This document shows, piece by piece, positions 7,956 to 16,466 of a stretch of DNA of 64,000 nucleotides. How positions within the stretch are numbered: position 1 is the stretch's first letter; each line of letters starts with the position of its first letter. The position numbers and the translations under genes were made by a program. The DNA lies in assembly GCF_000599885.1 (NCBI RefSeq), contig NZ_JFGT01000005.1, positions 1 through 64,000 of the forward strand. Direction: 5' to 3'. The notes under the pieces are model-generated. The model made no database searches. It was not told the origin of the DNA and was given only the letters and a program-made list of their open reading frames with translations. This DNA comes from Pantoea sp. IMH. Lineage in GTDB: Bacteria > Pseudomonadota > Gammaproteobacteria > Enterobacterales > Enterobacteriaceae.

Positions 7956-8717
7956 ATGATTCTTGAGAGTTTTGCACTGAAGGATAAAGTGGCGATCGTG
8001 ACCGGTTGTGATACTGGACTGGGTCAGGGAATGGCGACGGGGCTGGCGCAGGCCGGTTGCGATATCGTCGGTATCAACGTGGTTGATCCGGTGGAAACGG
8101 CGGAAAAAGTGACCGCGCTGGGCCGCCGTTTTCTGAGCCTGAAAGCGGATCTGAGCGATCTGACGGCGCTGCCCACCCTGATTGAAAAAGCGGTGGCCGA
8201 ATTTGGTCATATAGACATTCTGGTCAATAACGCCGGGATTATACGCCGCCAGGATGCGATTGAGTTCTCCGAAAAGGACTGGGACGACGTGATGAACCTG
8301 AACATCAAAACGGTGTTCTTTATGTCTCAGGCGGTCGCTAAAGTCTTCCTCAAACAGGGAACCGGCGGAAAAATTATCAATATCGCGTCGATGCTCTCTT
8401 TCCAGGGCGGCATCCGTGTCCCTTCCTATACCGCCTCGAAAAGTGCGGTGATGGGCGTCACCCGCCTGCTGGCGAACGAGTGGGCGCAGCACAATATCAA
8501 CGTGAACGCGCTGGCACCAGGCTATATGGCGACCAATAACACCCAGCAGCTGCGGGCGGATGAAGCGCGTAGCGCGGCGATCCTTGAACGCATCCCTGCC
8601 GGACGCTGGGGGCTGCCGGACGATATGATGGGGCCGGTCGTCTTCCTGGCGTCGGCAGCGTCAGACTATGTTAACGGCTACACCCTTGCTGTGGACGGCG
8701 GCTGGCTGGCCCGTTAA
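7956..8717 (+). CDS. kduD: 2-dehydro-3-deoxy-D-gluconate 5-dehydrogenase KduD
   Basis: 253 residues, the standard KduD length. It is a classical short-chain dehydrogenase: cofactor loop TGCDTGLGQGMA (about 17-28), NNAG (about 91-94), catalytic Ser in NIASMLSFQGG, YTASK (Tyr and Lys about 156-160) and the C-terminal YVNGYTLAVDGGWLAR. Specific KduD wording such as EFSEKDWDDVMNLNIK and APGYMATNNTQQLRADE is present throughout. It converts 2,5-diketo-3-deoxygluconate to 2-keto-3-deoxygluconate with NAD(P)H. First gene of a two-gene operon with the isomerase, 26 nt apart, behind a KdgR-type box. Confidence 0.93.
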   Translation: MILESFALKDKVAIVTGCDTGLGQGMATGLAQAGCDIVGINVVDPVETAEKVTALGRRFLSLKADLSDLTALPTLIEKAVAEFGHIDILVNNAGIIRRQDAIEFSEKDWDDVMNLNIKTVFFMSQAVAKVFLKQGTGGKIINIASMLSFQGGIRVPSYTASKSAVMGVTRLLANEWAQHNINVNALAPGYMATNNTQQLRADEARSAAILERIPAGRWGLPDDMMGPVVFLASAASDYVNGYTLAVDGGWLAR

Positions 8718-8743
8718 CTGAAACCTATCTTCAGGAGAATTTC

Positions 8744-9385
8744 ATGAACATCGCACTAATGATGGAAAACAGCCAGGCAGGCAAAAACGCGCAGGTCCTT
8801 GAGCAGCTTCAGGCCGTAGCCGCAGACAACAATGACAGCGTATTTAACGTTGGCATGAGCGACGAGCAGGATCACCACCTGACCTACATTCACCTGGGCA
8901 TTATGGCCAGCATCCTGATCAACGCCCGCGCGGTCGACTTTGTCGTTACCGGCTGCGGTACCGGCCAGGGCGCACTGCTCTCCCTGAACATTCATCCTGG
9001 CGTGACCTGCGGTTACTGCATCGATCCGGCTGACGCTTTCCTGTTTGCCCAGATCAATAACGGTAACGCGCTGGCGCTGCCGTTCGCCAAAGGCTTCGGC
9101 TGGGGCGCCGAGCTGAACGTGCGCTATATCTTTGAGAAAGCCTTTACCGGCCGTAAAGGCGAAGGCTATCCGCCGGAGCGTAAAGAGCCACAGGTGCGCA
9201 ACGCGGGCCTGCTTAACCAGGTGAAAAATGCGGTGATGAAAGAGAACTATCTCGACACGCTGCGTGCCATTGATCCGGAACTGGTGAAAACCGCTGTCAG
9301 CGGCGAGCGCTTCCAGAAATGCCTGTTCGAACAGGGCAAGGATCAGGATATTATTGGCTTCGTTCGCAATCTGCTGAACAGCTGA
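8744..9385 (+). CDS. RpiB/LacAB-family sugar isomerase, DhuI-like
   Basis: 213 residues. RpiB-fold signature: MNIALMMENSQAGKNAQVLEQL at the N-terminus, HLGIMASILINARAVDFVVTGCGTGQGALLSLN with the GCGTG phosphate loop, and GVTCGYCIDPADAFLFAQINNGNALALPF. It is longer than RpiB (about 150 residues) and matches the 213-residue class that includes streptococcal DhuI. DhuI isomerises 4-deoxy-5-ketouronate to 2,5-diketo-3-deoxygluconate, the step normally done by the unrelated cupin KduI. No kduI lies in the window, and the gene follows kduD in one operon, so that role is likely here. Family: clear; reaction: inferred. Confidence 0.75.
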   Translation: MNIALMMENSQAGKNAQVLEQLQAVAADNNDSVFNVGMSDEQDHHLTYIHLGIMASILINARAVDFVVTGCGTGQGALLSLNIHPGVTCGYCIDPADAFLFAQINNGNALALPFAKGFGWGAELNVRYIFEKAFTGRKGEGYPPERKEPQVRNAGLLNQVKNAVMKENYLDTLRAIDPELVKTAVSGERFQKCLFEQGKDQDIIGFVRNLLNS

Positions 9386-9392
9386 TTTTCCA

Positions 9393-9423
9393 CCAGCGGC
9401 GAACACCGCCGCTGGTTTACTTC
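9393..9423 (+). terminator. Terminator after kduD operon
   Basis: Perfect 9-bp stem CCAGCGGCG / CGCCGCTGG with loop AACAC, followed by the T-rich TTTACTTCTTTCTG. It starts 8 nt after the isomerase stop codon. Confidence 0.75.
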
Positions 9424-9608
9424 TTTCTGTTTTCTGCAAACCGAAGCAGAGCGTCTGCTCAGAGAGTGTGGACGCCTCGCCGCTGTCATTCAGACAGCAT
9501 GGCAGTCGCTACCCTCGCCGTCGTTAATCACTACAAACGCCCTGACGCCTTAGTCGCCGTGCTGCATATTTATGGCGTGCATCGTCAAAGGAAAGGGATG
9601 ATATGCCG

Positions 9609-10241
9609 TTAATCACTCTGCTGTGGGCGGGCCGTTAGCTTTTCTGCGCCAAACAGATAGCGGCAGGTCGCCAGCAGGCAGAAGCTGTAGCCCAGCAGTT
9701 CACAGACTTCTTCAGCCATATTTTTGACCGCGTGGTTATAGTCACCCTGCATCAGATGCCGCCAGAGCAGCTGCATGCCAAATAGCCGTGAAAAAATCAT
9801 CACCGTCAGCAGGCCTGCCGCCATCATTCCCCATCCCGGATGACGTAAAAAGTCAGCCAGCCCCGTCAGGGTGCGTTCAGGCTGACGCGCCGCGATAACC
9901 ACGCAGACCAGGGTGACCGCCAGCGCAAACCAGACCCAGCTGCCGTGTGAAATCTCGTCAAACAGAAAATCCAGTTCGCGAATGAACATACAGCTGTAAA
10001 AGCCGCCGACCAGCGTCAGCGTGGGGCGCAGGCTGCAGTAGCGATATCCCCGCCAGAAGAACAGCAGGGAAATAGCGAGCAACATCAGTTCCTGCGCCAC
10101 CTCGGTAAGAGAATTTTCATGAATGGCATTGTTCACCCAGCGTACGTCAATAAAGACCAGCCCCATCATGGCGCAAAGAAAAATGGCGCAGGCAAAGAGT
10201 GCCAGCACCTTACTACGAATAAAAATCAAATCAGATCGCAT
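9609..10241 (-). CDS. Polytopic inner-membrane protein of unknown function
   Basis: 210 residues. About five or six hydrophobic segments are visible: FACAIFLCAMMGLVFID, LMLLAISLLFFWRGY, VWFALAVTLVCVVIAA, WGMMAAGLLTVMIFSRLFG, and the less hydrophobic ELLGYSFCLLATCRYLFG. Charged loops carry RELDFLFDEISHGSW. I do not recognise a family. It is monocistronic, with no obvious partner: the kduD operon ends convergently and the alarmone hydrolase gene lies upstream on the same strand, 147 nt away. The region 9424-9608 shows no gene. Confidence 0.7.
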   Translation of the reverse strand: MRSDLIFIRSKVLALFACAIFLCAMMGLVFIDVRWVNNAIHENSLTEVAQELMLLAISLLFFWRGYRYCSLRPTLTLVGGFYSCMFIRELDFLFDEISHGSWVWFALAVTLVCVVIAARQPERTLTGLADFLRHPGWGMMAAGLLTVMIFSRLFGMQLLWRHLMQGDYNHAVKNMAEEVCELLGYSFCLLATCRYLFGAEKLTARPQQSD

Positions 10242-10388
10242 AATGCCCTCTTGTTATCAGGAGGGCGATTATAGGAATCCGGTGTGCCGTGGCTTACCAA
10301 TTAATGCCAGTTAGCAACCTGGGGCACATACGGATAATTCTTAGCAGATAATACCGCGTGGCTGGACGAAAACGGGACGTGCTCACTA

Positions 10389-10988
10389 TTACAGCTTCTC
10401 TGTTGTGACGTACTTTTGTTCCTGTTTCTCAAACCAGGCGGCGGGAACCCGGTAGGGAGGCTGGGTCAGCGCCCCGATGCCCTGCTCAATGATGGTGGAG
10501 GCCTGCTGCCAGAGTTCGCGGCTGCCGTCGGTGAGCAGGGCGATCTGGACGCGTTTCTCCACGAGGTAGACGCGGGCGAAATGAGGATCAAAGTGAATAA
10601 TGGAACGCGTATTATCGATGATGTCAGCCAGCTTGATGGTTTGCGCCTCACAGGACGCTTCTGCCGTATGACGGAAATGCGCCACTTTACGCGCCGCCCG
10701 GTTTTTGGCCTGCGGCTGCGCGCTGTCGGTAAGCATGGATACCAGGGCCGCCACTTCTTTACCAAAGTGACTCTCAATGTCGCCCAGCGTGGTGGGCGTA
10801 TCTTCAACGGTGTCATGCAGCCAGGCTGCTGCCAGCATAAACTCATTTTCGGTCACGCTGCGCACCAGCTCCACCACCGCAGCCGGATGCACGATGTAAG
10901 GTTCGTCGGTATATTTCCGGCGCTGCCCCGCTTCCGCATGCGCTTTGGTCGCATAGCGCCTGGCGCGTTCTTCCAGTGAATCGATCAT
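10389..10988 (-). CDS. Small alarmone hydrolase (HD domain, SAH/Mesh1-like)
   Basis: 199 residues from the ATG at 10988, which has GGAGAGAAG directly upstream. It is a stand-alone HD hydrolase of the RelA/SpoT hydrolase type: YIVHP (His34), AAWLHDTVEDT (His58-Asp59, Glu62-Asp63) and IKLADIIDNTRSI (Lys119, Asp122, Asn126). No synthetase or TGS/ACT regulatory domain follows, so it is a single-domain hydrolase. Such enzymes remove the 3'-pyrophosphate of (p)ppGpp or act on NADPH-type substrates. It is divergent from ohrR with a 59-bp gap. The ATG 10 codons upstream falls in the ohrR promoter and is not used. Confidence 0.82.
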   Translation of the reverse strand: MIDSLEERARRYATKAHAEAGQRRKYTDEPYIVHPAAVVELVRSVTENEFMLAAAWLHDTVEDTPTTLGDIESHFGKEVAALVSMLTDSAQPQAKNRAARKVAHFRHTAEASCEAQTIKLADIIDNTRSIIHFDPHFARVYLVEKRVQIALLTDGSRELWQQASTIIEQGIGALTQPPYRVPAAWFEKQEQKYVTTEKL

Positions 10989-11020
10989 CTTCTCTCCGTG
11001 GCGAAAATTCGCTTGCAATT

Positions 11021-11040
11021 ATGTAGTGCGCTATTTATAT
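11021..11040. promoter_or_regulatory. Candidate OhrR operator upstream of ohrR
   Basis: TGCGCTATTTATA shares GCGCTATT with the clear palindrome in front of ohr. It lies in the 59-bp gap between ohrR and the alarmone hydrolase gene. It is a half-matching site and could serve autoregulation. Confidence 0.35.
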
Positions 11041-11047
11041 TTTAACC

Positions 11048-11506
11048 ATGACACTTCATCAAGATGACAAAAAAGCGCAAACCTCGCCACTGTTGCTTGA
11101 TCAACAGCTGTGCTTTGCGCTTTACTCCACCAATCTGGCGCTGAATAAGCTCTACCGCAAGCTGCTTGCCCGGCTGGATATCACCTATCCGCAGTATCTC
11201 GTGATGCTGGTGCTGTGGGAGCGCGACGATGTGACGGTTTCCGAGATCGGCGAACGGCTGTTTCTCGACTCTGCCACGCTGACACCGCTGTTAAAAAGGC
11301 TGGAGACTGCAGGGCTGCTTAACCGCCAGCGTTCACGCAAAGATGAACGTCAGGTCGTGGTGACGCTGACGGAGCAGGGCCGCAACCTGCGCAGCCAGGC
11401 TGAAGAGATCCCGGACGCGGTGTTTTGCGCCACTTCCTGCGACGGCGAAACGCTGCAGGCGCTGAAAAGTGAGCTGGAAAACCTGCGGGATAAACTTAAC
11501 GGCTGA
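11048..11506 (+). CDS. ohrR: MarR-family peroxide sensor OhrR
   Basis: 152 residues. A winged helix ([50 protein letters not shown]) is preceded by the OhrR sensor helix [23 protein letters not shown], whose Cys is the reactive organic-hydroperoxide sensor. Tyr residues expected to hydrogen-bond with it are present. OhrR represses ohr until oxidised by organic hydroperoxides. The start has no good Shine-Dalgarno sequence (TTTATATTTTAACC), so translation may be weak. ohr follows 103 nt downstream with its own palindrome. Confidence 0.9.
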   Translation: MTLHQDDKKAQTSPLLLDQQLCFALYSTNLALNKLYRKLLARLDITYPQYLVMLVLWERDDVTVSEIGERLFLDSATLTPLLKRLETAGLLNRQRSRKDERQVVVTLTEQGRNLRSQAEEIPDAVFCATSCDGETLQALKSELENLRDKLNG

Positions 11507-11560
11507 CACCGGCGTCAGCCGGTAAGCGCTATACTGAAATAACGACGCTGTTATAAATCG

Positions 11561-11578
11561 CGCGCTATTAAATAGCAC
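11561..11578 (+). promoter_or_regulatory. Palindromic OhrR operator before ohr
   Basis: GCTATT-A-AATAGC (11564-11576) is a perfect 6+1+6 palindrome, flanked by CGC and ACG, about 35 nt before the ohr ATG. It is the only strong symmetry in the gap and shares its left half with the site upstream of ohrR. Confidence 0.6.
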
Positions 11579-11609
11579 GTTTAATTCATTCCCTCCCTGG
11601 AGATTCAAG

Positions 11610-12038
11610 ATGACGCTAGAAAACGTAGTTTACCGTGCAAAAGCGAAAGCCACTGGTGGCCGTGATGGTCGTGCAACTTCTTCCGATGGCGTTCTGGATG
11701 TGAAGCTGGGTGTGCCTAAAGAGATGGGCGGTGCGGGCGGTGAAGCCACTAACCCGGAGCAGTTGTTTGCTGCTGGTTATTCAGCCTGCTTCCTGGGCGC
11801 GATGAAGTTTGTTGCCGGTCGCGACAAAATTGCCCTGCCAAAAGAGGCGTTTATTGAAGGCGAAGTGGGCATTGGTCCGATTCCAACCGGTTTTGGTATT
11901 GAGGCGAAGCTGAATATTCATCTGGAAGGAATGGACCCTGCTGAAGCGAAAAAACTGGTGGATGCCGCACATATCGTCTGTCCTTACTCTAATGCGACGC
12001 GCGGCAATATCGACGTGACGCTGAATATCATCAACTAA
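11610..12038 (+). CDS. ohr: Organic hydroperoxide reductase Ohr
   Basis: 142 residues. The OsmC/Ohr fold has both catalytic cysteines: peroxidatic Cys in [16 protein letters not shown] (about residue 60) and resolving Cys in [17 protein letters not shown] (about residue 125). Arg in the N-terminal strand ([19 protein letters not shown]) and Glu in the helix complete the family pattern. It is a thiol peroxidase that reduces fatty-acid and other organic hydroperoxides using lipoylated proteins. Strong ribosome site CCTGGAGATTC. Followed by a terminator. Confidence 0.95.
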   Translation: MTLENVVYRAKAKATGGRDGRATSSDGVLDVKLGVPKEMGGAGGEATNPEQLFAAGYSACFLGAMKFVAGRDKIALPKEAFIEGEVGIGPIPTGFGIEAKLNIHLEGMDPAEAKKLVDAAHIVCPYSNATRGNIDVTLNIIN

Positions 12039-12051
12039 GCGACGCGCGCCC

Positions 12052-12079
12052 GGGGCGGCGTTCTCCGCCCCGTTTTTTT
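12052..12079 (+). terminator. Terminator after ohr
   Basis: GGGGCGG-CGTTCT-CCGCCCC followed by GTTTTTTTC, a textbook intrinsic terminator 14 nt after the ohr stop codon. Confidence 0.9.
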
Positions 12080-12314
12080 CTCACGCCGACCGTTTTTCAC
12101 CGGCAGAAAGACCCTCTACGCTTCCCGGTATCTCAGCGCGGCAATCACTTCCGCCAGCGCCAGGGCCATTCAAACTCCTGACGTCGTTTCTGAAAAACCT
12201 GGCTACTGCCTCTCAGCACTCTGCGCCGGGCGCAGGCTGAATCCCGCTTATGGCTGCCCGCGTACTGCTCTCTTCATGTCGCAATCCTGTCCTTAACGTT
12301 CTGAATAGGCGAGA

Positions 12315-12355
12315 ATGAAAGATATTATCTTTCATTTAATCTTTCAAAATGAAAG
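12315..12355 (+). promoter_or_regulatory. Two SrlR-type operators upstream of srlA
   Basis: The first is a perfect palindrome with 9-bp arms ATGAAAGAT / ATCTTTCAT and a 3-nt centre (12315-12335). The second, CTTTCAAAATGAAAG (12341-12355), is the exact reverse complement of the copy before srlR. Positions 12080-12461 hold no gene. A TGTGA half-site at 12371-12375 could be a weak CRP element. The in-frame codons upstream of srlA (from 12372) overlap these sites and are not used. Confidence 0.65.
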
Positions 12356-12461
12356 TTAAATCAACCGTTTTGTGATCTGCCCATCTTTTATTGTTCTGTT
12401 TTCGATCTACCTTATTGTCGCAGTGAAGATGAAATCTGTTCTCTACGCGAAGGGGTTAACA

Positions 12462-13010
12462 ATGATTGAACACATTACACAGGGCGCCGAGTGGTTTATC
12501 GGACTCTTTCAGAAAGGCGGAGAGGTCTTTACCGGCATGGTAACCGGTATCCTTCCGCTGCTTATCAGCCTGCTGGTCGTTATGAATGCGTTGATCGTTT
12601 TCGTTGGACAGCGGCGTATTGAGGCGCTTGCACAACGCTGCGCCGGTAATCCGGTCTCTCGCTATCTGCTACTGCCGGTTATTGGCACCTTTGTTTTCTG
12701 TAATCCGATGACGCACAGCCTCGGCAGGTTTATGCCGGAAAAATATAAACCGAGCTATTACGCCGCGGCCTCCTATAGCTGTCATTCCATGAACGGCCTG
12801 TTTCCCCATATCAATCCCGGCGAGCTGTTTGTCTATCTGGGCATCGCCAATGGTCTGACAACCCTGGGCCTGCCGCTGGGGCCGCTGGCCGTCAGTTATC
12901 TGCTGGTCGGTATTATCACCAACTTTTTCCGGGGCTGGGTCACCGATCTCACCACCACTATTTTTGAAAAAAAGATGGGCGTGCAACTCGACCGTCAGGT
13001 TCGTTTATAA
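12462..13010 (+). CDS. srlA: Glucitol/sorbitol PTS enzyme IIC2 (SrlA)
   Basis: 182 residues from the ATG at 12462, with AAGGGG 7 nt upstream. The start [39 protein letters not shown] and the stretch [52 protein letters not shown] are characteristic SrlA. It is one half of the split membrane channel of the sorbitol phosphotransferase (Guc family). It works with SrlE and SrlB to import D-sorbitol as sorbitol 6-phosphate. An upstream in-frame ATG at 12372 would add 30 residues not found in the family. Confidence 0.95.
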   Translation: MIEHITQGAEWFIGLFQKGGEVFTGMVTGILPLLISLLVVMNALIVFVGQRRIEALAQRCAGNPVSRYLLLPVIGTFVFCNPMTHSLGRFMPEKYKPSYYAAASYSCHSMNGLFPHINPGELFVYLGIANGLTTLGLPLGPLAVSYLLVGIITNFFRGWVTDLTTTIFEKKMGVQLDRQVRL

Positions 13011-13024
13011 GAGCGGAGTAGAAA

Positions 13025-14011
13025 ATGACTGACACCATTACCGTTAAAAAAGGTGAAAGTGGCTGGGGCGGCCCGCTCACTATCACAGTGACACCAGGCA
13101 AAAAGATTGTTTACGTCACGGCGGGAACGCGTCCGGCAATCGTCGATCGCCTGAAAGCGGTGACTGGCTGGGAAGCCGTCGATGGATTTAAGGAAGGGGA
13201 GCCGCCGGCTGACGAGATTGGCGTGGCGGTGATCGACTGCGGCGGTACGTTGCGCTGTGGCCTTTATCCCAAGCGTGGCATTCCCACTATTAATATTCAT
13301 GCCACCGGGAAATCAGGCCCGCTGGCGCAGTTTATTACTGAGGAGATCTACGTTTCTGGCGTACGGCCAGAAGATATTCAGGCCAGCGATAGCGCATCCA
13401 TACCCGCCAATGAAATGCCACCGCCTGAGGCGGCAAATAAGGGGCGCGACTATGACACCAGTAAAAAAATTACCGAGCAGAGCGACGGGCTGCTGGCGAA
13501 GGTCGGTATGGGAATGGGGTCGGTGGTGGCGGTTTTCTTTCAGGCGGGAAGGGAAACCATCGATACGGTGTTAAAAACGATTTTGCCCTTTATGGCATTC
13601 GTCTCGGCGCTGATAGGCATCATTATGGCCTCCGGCCTCGGGGACTTTATCGCGCATGGCCTGACGCCGCTGGCAAGTAGCCCCATCGGGCTGGTTACGC
13701 TGGCGCTTATCTGCTCTTTCCCTCTGCTTTCACCGTTTCTTGGTCCGGGCGCCGTTATCGCGCAGGTGATTGGCGTGCTGGTCGGTGTGCAAATTGGGCA
13801 GGGAACCATTCCGCCGCATCTGGCCCTGCCGGCTCTATTTGCCATCAATTCTCAGGCTGCCTGCGATTTTATTCCCGTCGGCCTGTCGATTGCCGAAGCG
13901 CGTCAGGAGACCGTACGTGTCGGCGTACCCTCTGTGCTGGTCGGCCGTTTCCTGACCGGTGCGCCCTCCGTTCTACTCGCCTGGGCCGTCTCCGGGTTTA
14001 TCTATCAGTAA
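13025..14011 (+). CDS. srlE: Glucitol/sorbitol PTS enzyme IIBC1 (SrlE)
   Basis: 328 residues. N-terminal IIB domain with [38 protein letters not shown] and the phospho-cysteine region [25 protein letters not shown] (Cys near residue 73). A linker leads to the C-terminal membrane domain ([55 protein letters not shown]). Starts 14 nt after srlA. Confidence 0.95.
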   Translation: MTDTITVKKGESGWGGPLTITVTPGKKIVYVTAGTRPAIVDRLKAVTGWEAVDGFKEGEPPADEIGVAVIDCGGTLRCGLYPKRGIPTINIHATGKSGPLAQFITEEIYVSGVRPEDIQASDSASIPANEMPPPEAANKGRDYDTSKKITEQSDGLLAKVGMGMGSVVAVFFQAGRETIDTVLKTILPFMAFVSALIGIIMASGLGDFIAHGLTPLASSPIGLVTLALICSFPLLSPFLGPGAVIAQVIGVLVGVQIGQGTIPPHLALPALFAINSQAACDFIPVGLSIAEARQETVRVGVPSVLVGRFLTGAPSVLLAWAVSGFIYQ

Positions 14012-14025
14012 CAGCGGGAGCGCTT

Positions 14026-14394
14026 ATGAAAACCGTTTATGCATCCACCTTTGTCGCCATTGGGGCCTGTGCCAGCGAGTCGCTGCAAGACAACTTCATC
14101 ATCATCTTTGGGGAAGGTGCGCCTGACGATCTGGCGGAATACTGTTTTATCCACCGTACCGATGTTAATGACGGCGGTACGTTCGCTGCCGGTTCCACGC
14201 TGGTTATCGGCGAAAAAAGCTATCCGGTGACGGCCGTGGGCGATGTGGCGCGGGAAAACCTGCGCGAACTCGGCCATATCACCGTGCGTTTTGATGGTGC
14301 CGCACAGCCCGAGTTTCCCGGCACCGTTCATGTTGACGGCAGTGCGCCTGCCTCAATCAAGCCGGGCCAGAAGTTTTGTATGTTGAGTGAATAA
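14026..14394 (+). CDS. srlB: Glucitol/sorbitol PTS enzyme IIA (SrlB)
   Basis: 122 residues. Soluble phosphocarrier of the Guc family. The phosphorylated His is in AEYCFIHRTDVNDG (about residue 43). TLVIGEKSYPVTAVGDVARENLRELGHITVRFDG is the conserved core. It passes phosphate from HPr to the SrlE IIB cysteine. Lies 14 nt after srlE. Confidence 0.95.
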   Translation: MKTVYASTFVAIGACASESLQDNFIIIFGEGAPDDLAEYCFIHRTDVNDGGTFAAGSTLVIGEKSYPVTAVGDVARENLRELGHITVRFDGAAQPEFPGTVHVDGSAPASIKPGQKFCMLSE

Positions 14395-14407
14395 TCAGGA
14401 GATGAAA

Positions 14408-15187
14408 ATGGATCAGGTTGCTGTAGTCATCGGTGGTGGACAGACGCTGGGTGCTTACCTGTGCGAGGGGCTGGCGCAAGCCGGTTATAAAGTGGCGGTT
14501 GCCGACTTAAATAAAGAGAATGCTGACAGGGTTGCCGCCATCATCAACCAGGCGCATGGCGCAGGTCGCGCCCTGGCTTTACAGGTGGATGCCACCCGTG
14601 AAGAGAGCGTGATCGCGCTTGCCCGTCAGGTTAATGACCATTTTGGCCGGACCGATCTGTTGCTTTACAGCGCAGGAATGGCGAAAGCCGCGCCGATTAC
14701 GGAGTTCGGACTGAACGATTTTGACCTGTCACTGCAGGTCAATCTGGTCGGGTATTTCCTCTGTGCCCGTGAGTTTTCGAAGCTGATGATCAGGGACGGC
14801 ATTCAGGGGCGGATTATTCAGATCAATTCAAAATCCGGTAAGGTCGGCAGCAAACATAACTCAGGCTACAGTGCGGCCAAGTTTGGCGGCGTCGGTCTGA
14901 CGCAGTCGCTGGCGCTTGATCTGGCTGACTACGGTATTACCGTGCACTCCCTGATGCTGGGCAACCTGCTTAAGTCGCCGATGTTTCAGTCACTGCTGCC
15001 GCAGTATGCCGAAAAACTGGGCATCCGTGCCGGGGAGGTTGAACAGCACTATATCGACAAGGTGCCGCTGAAGCGTGGCTGCGACTACGCCGATGTGCTC
15101 AACGTACTGCTGTTCTATGCAAGCGACAAGGCGTCTTACTGCACCGGGCAGTCCATAAATATTACCGGCGGCCAGGTGATGTTCTGA
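14408..15187 (+). CDS. srlD: Sorbitol-6-phosphate 2-dehydrogenase
   Basis: 259 residues from the ATG at 14408, with GGAG at 14398-14401. ATGs at 14387 and 14402 are less well placed. Short-chain dehydrogenase: Rossmann loop VVIGGGQTLGAYLC, YSAG, catalytic Ser/Tyr/Lys in IIQINSKSGKVGSKHNSGYSAAKFGG, and the C-terminal YCTGQSINITGGQVMF. It oxidises sorbitol 6-phosphate to fructose 6-phosphate with NAD+. Fourth gene of the operon. Confidence 0.95.
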   Translation: MDQVAVVIGGGQTLGAYLCEGLAQAGYKVAVADLNKENADRVAAIINQAHGAGRALALQVDATREESVIALARQVNDHFGRTDLLLYSAGMAKAAPITEFGLNDFDLSLQVNLVGYFLCAREFSKLMIRDGIQGRIIQINSKSGKVGSKHNSGYSAAKFGGVGLTQSLALDLADYGITVHSLMLGNLLKSPMFQSLLPQYAEKLGIRAGEVEQHYIDKVPLKRGCDYADVLNVLLFYASDKASYCTGQSINITGGQVMF

Positions 15188-15231
15188 CAGAGAGGCCGGT
15201 AGCAAAAGCTACCCGCTTCAGAAGGAGAAAT

Positions 15232-15594
15232 ATGGATCCCGTAAATGCCTTGATTGGGGTGGCAGCCATTGCCTGGACTTCCCAGATAGCGCTGGGCTGG
15301 CTGCAGATTAGCCGCTTTAACCGGGCGCTTGCTGCGCTCGCAGAGCATGGCCGGGTCAGCATTGGCCGCTCAGCGGGACGGTTAAAGCCGCGGGTTGTCC
15401 TGGCGCTGGCCATCAGTGAGGAGGGCAGGATAACCGCTAACTTTGTGATGAAAGGGTTGACGGTATTTGCCACGCCTGGGGACGAAGCGCGTCTTACCGG
15501 TCGCGCAATAAGTGAGGTATGCCCTGAAGCCCTATTTCCTGAAAATAAATCCCTACAGGAGGCGCTGACATTAGCCATTTCAAATAAGAGGTGA
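15232..15594 (+). CDS. srlM: Sorbitol operon activator GutM/SrlM
   Basis: 120 residues. N-terminal hydrophobic segment (VNALIGVAAIAWTSQIALGWLQISRFNRAL) followed by the GutM core GRVSIGRSAGRLKPRVVLALAISEEGRITANFVMKGLTVFA. In E. coli GutM activates srl transcription. The mechanism is poorly known, and the first helix suggests membrane attachment. Good GAAGGAG site. Confidence 0.92.
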   Translation: MDPVNALIGVAAIAWTSQIALGWLQISRFNRALAALAEHGRVSIGRSAGRLKPRVVLALAISEEGRITANFVMKGLTVFATPGDEARLTGRAISEVCPEALFPENKSLQEALTLAISNKR

Positions 15595-15597
15595 TAA

Positions 15598-15612
15598 CTT
15601 TCATTTTGAAAG
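15598..15612 (+). promoter_or_regulatory. SrlR-type operator before srlR
   Basis: CTTTCATTTTGAAAG is a palindrome and the exact reverse complement of the site at 12341-12355. It lies 70 nt before srlR, right after srlM, so srlR may have its own repressible promoter. Confidence 0.6.
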
Positions 15613-15682
15613 AATGCTCCTTTGCATCCGGTGTGAAAAACGCCGGATAATAAGGACGTTCAGCAACTGAAAGGACTTCTTT

Positions 15683-16441
15683 ATGAAACCGATACAGCGT
15701 CAGGCACAAATTCTTGAATACCTGCAGCAAAACGGCCGCACAACCGTAGAGACATTGATTACCCACTTCAATACGACCGGGACCACGATCCGTAAGGATC
15801 TGACCCGGCTGCAGCAGGAAGGCGCAGTGATCAGGACCTACGGCGGCGTGATGCTGAACCGTGATGAAGGAGATCAGCCTATCGACAGAAAAACGCTTAT
15901 TAACACGGAAAAGAAAAAGCGTATTGCCGCTCGTGCAGCCTCTCTGATCGGCGAAGGCGACTCGCTTATTTTTGATGCTGGTAGTACGGTGCTGCAAATG
16001 GTACCGCACCTGGCGCGCTTCAATAATATCACCGTGATGACCAACAGCCTGAATATCGTTAATGAACTGGTTGAGCTGAATAACGATCAGGTTATCCTGA
16101 TGCCCGGCGGGACCTACCGCGGCACATCAGCATCTTTTCACGGCAGTCTGGCGGAGTCGGCCTTCAGCCAGTTCAGCTTCGACACGTTGTTTATCGGCGC
16201 GGACGGCGTGGATATGACCGCTGGCGTGACGACGTTTAATGAAGTCTTTGCTGTCAGCCAGGCGATGTGTCATGCCGCTAAAAAAATTGTCCTGCTGGTG
16301 GACGCTTCCAAATTTGGCCGCCGCAGCCCCAACGTCGTATGCAGTCTCGATGCCGTCGATATATTGATCACCGACGACGATATCCCTGATGAGATCCTGG
16401 CGCAGCTGCAGGAAAAGGGCATTGAAGTTATCGTTGTCTGA
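15683..16441 (+). CDS. srlR: DeoR-family sorbitol repressor SrlR
   Basis: 252 residues. N-terminal DeoR HTH ([50 protein letters not shown]). The sugar-phosphate sensing domain has [52 protein letters not shown] and [15 protein letters not shown]. In this location it represses srlAEBDM in the absence of sorbitol phosphate. Confidence 0.93.
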   Translation: MKPIQRQAQILEYLQQNGRTTVETLITHFNTTGTTIRKDLTRLQQEGAVIRTYGGVMLNRDEGDQPIDRKTLINTEKKKRIAARAASLIGEGDSLIFDAGSTVLQMVPHLARFNNITVMTNSLNIVNELVELNNDQVILMPGGTYRGTSASFHGSLAESAFSQFSFDTLFIGADGVDMTAGVTTFNEVFAVSQAMCHAAKKIVLLVDASKFGRRSPNVVCSLDAVDILITDDDIPDEILAQLQEKGIEVIVV

Positions 16442-16466
16442 TATAACGATTTAAAATCAGTGGGTT

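Noticed and set aside
9319-9612. 97-codon frame after the kduD operon
   Set aside because: Starts inside the isomerase gene and runs through its terminator; composition not protein-like.
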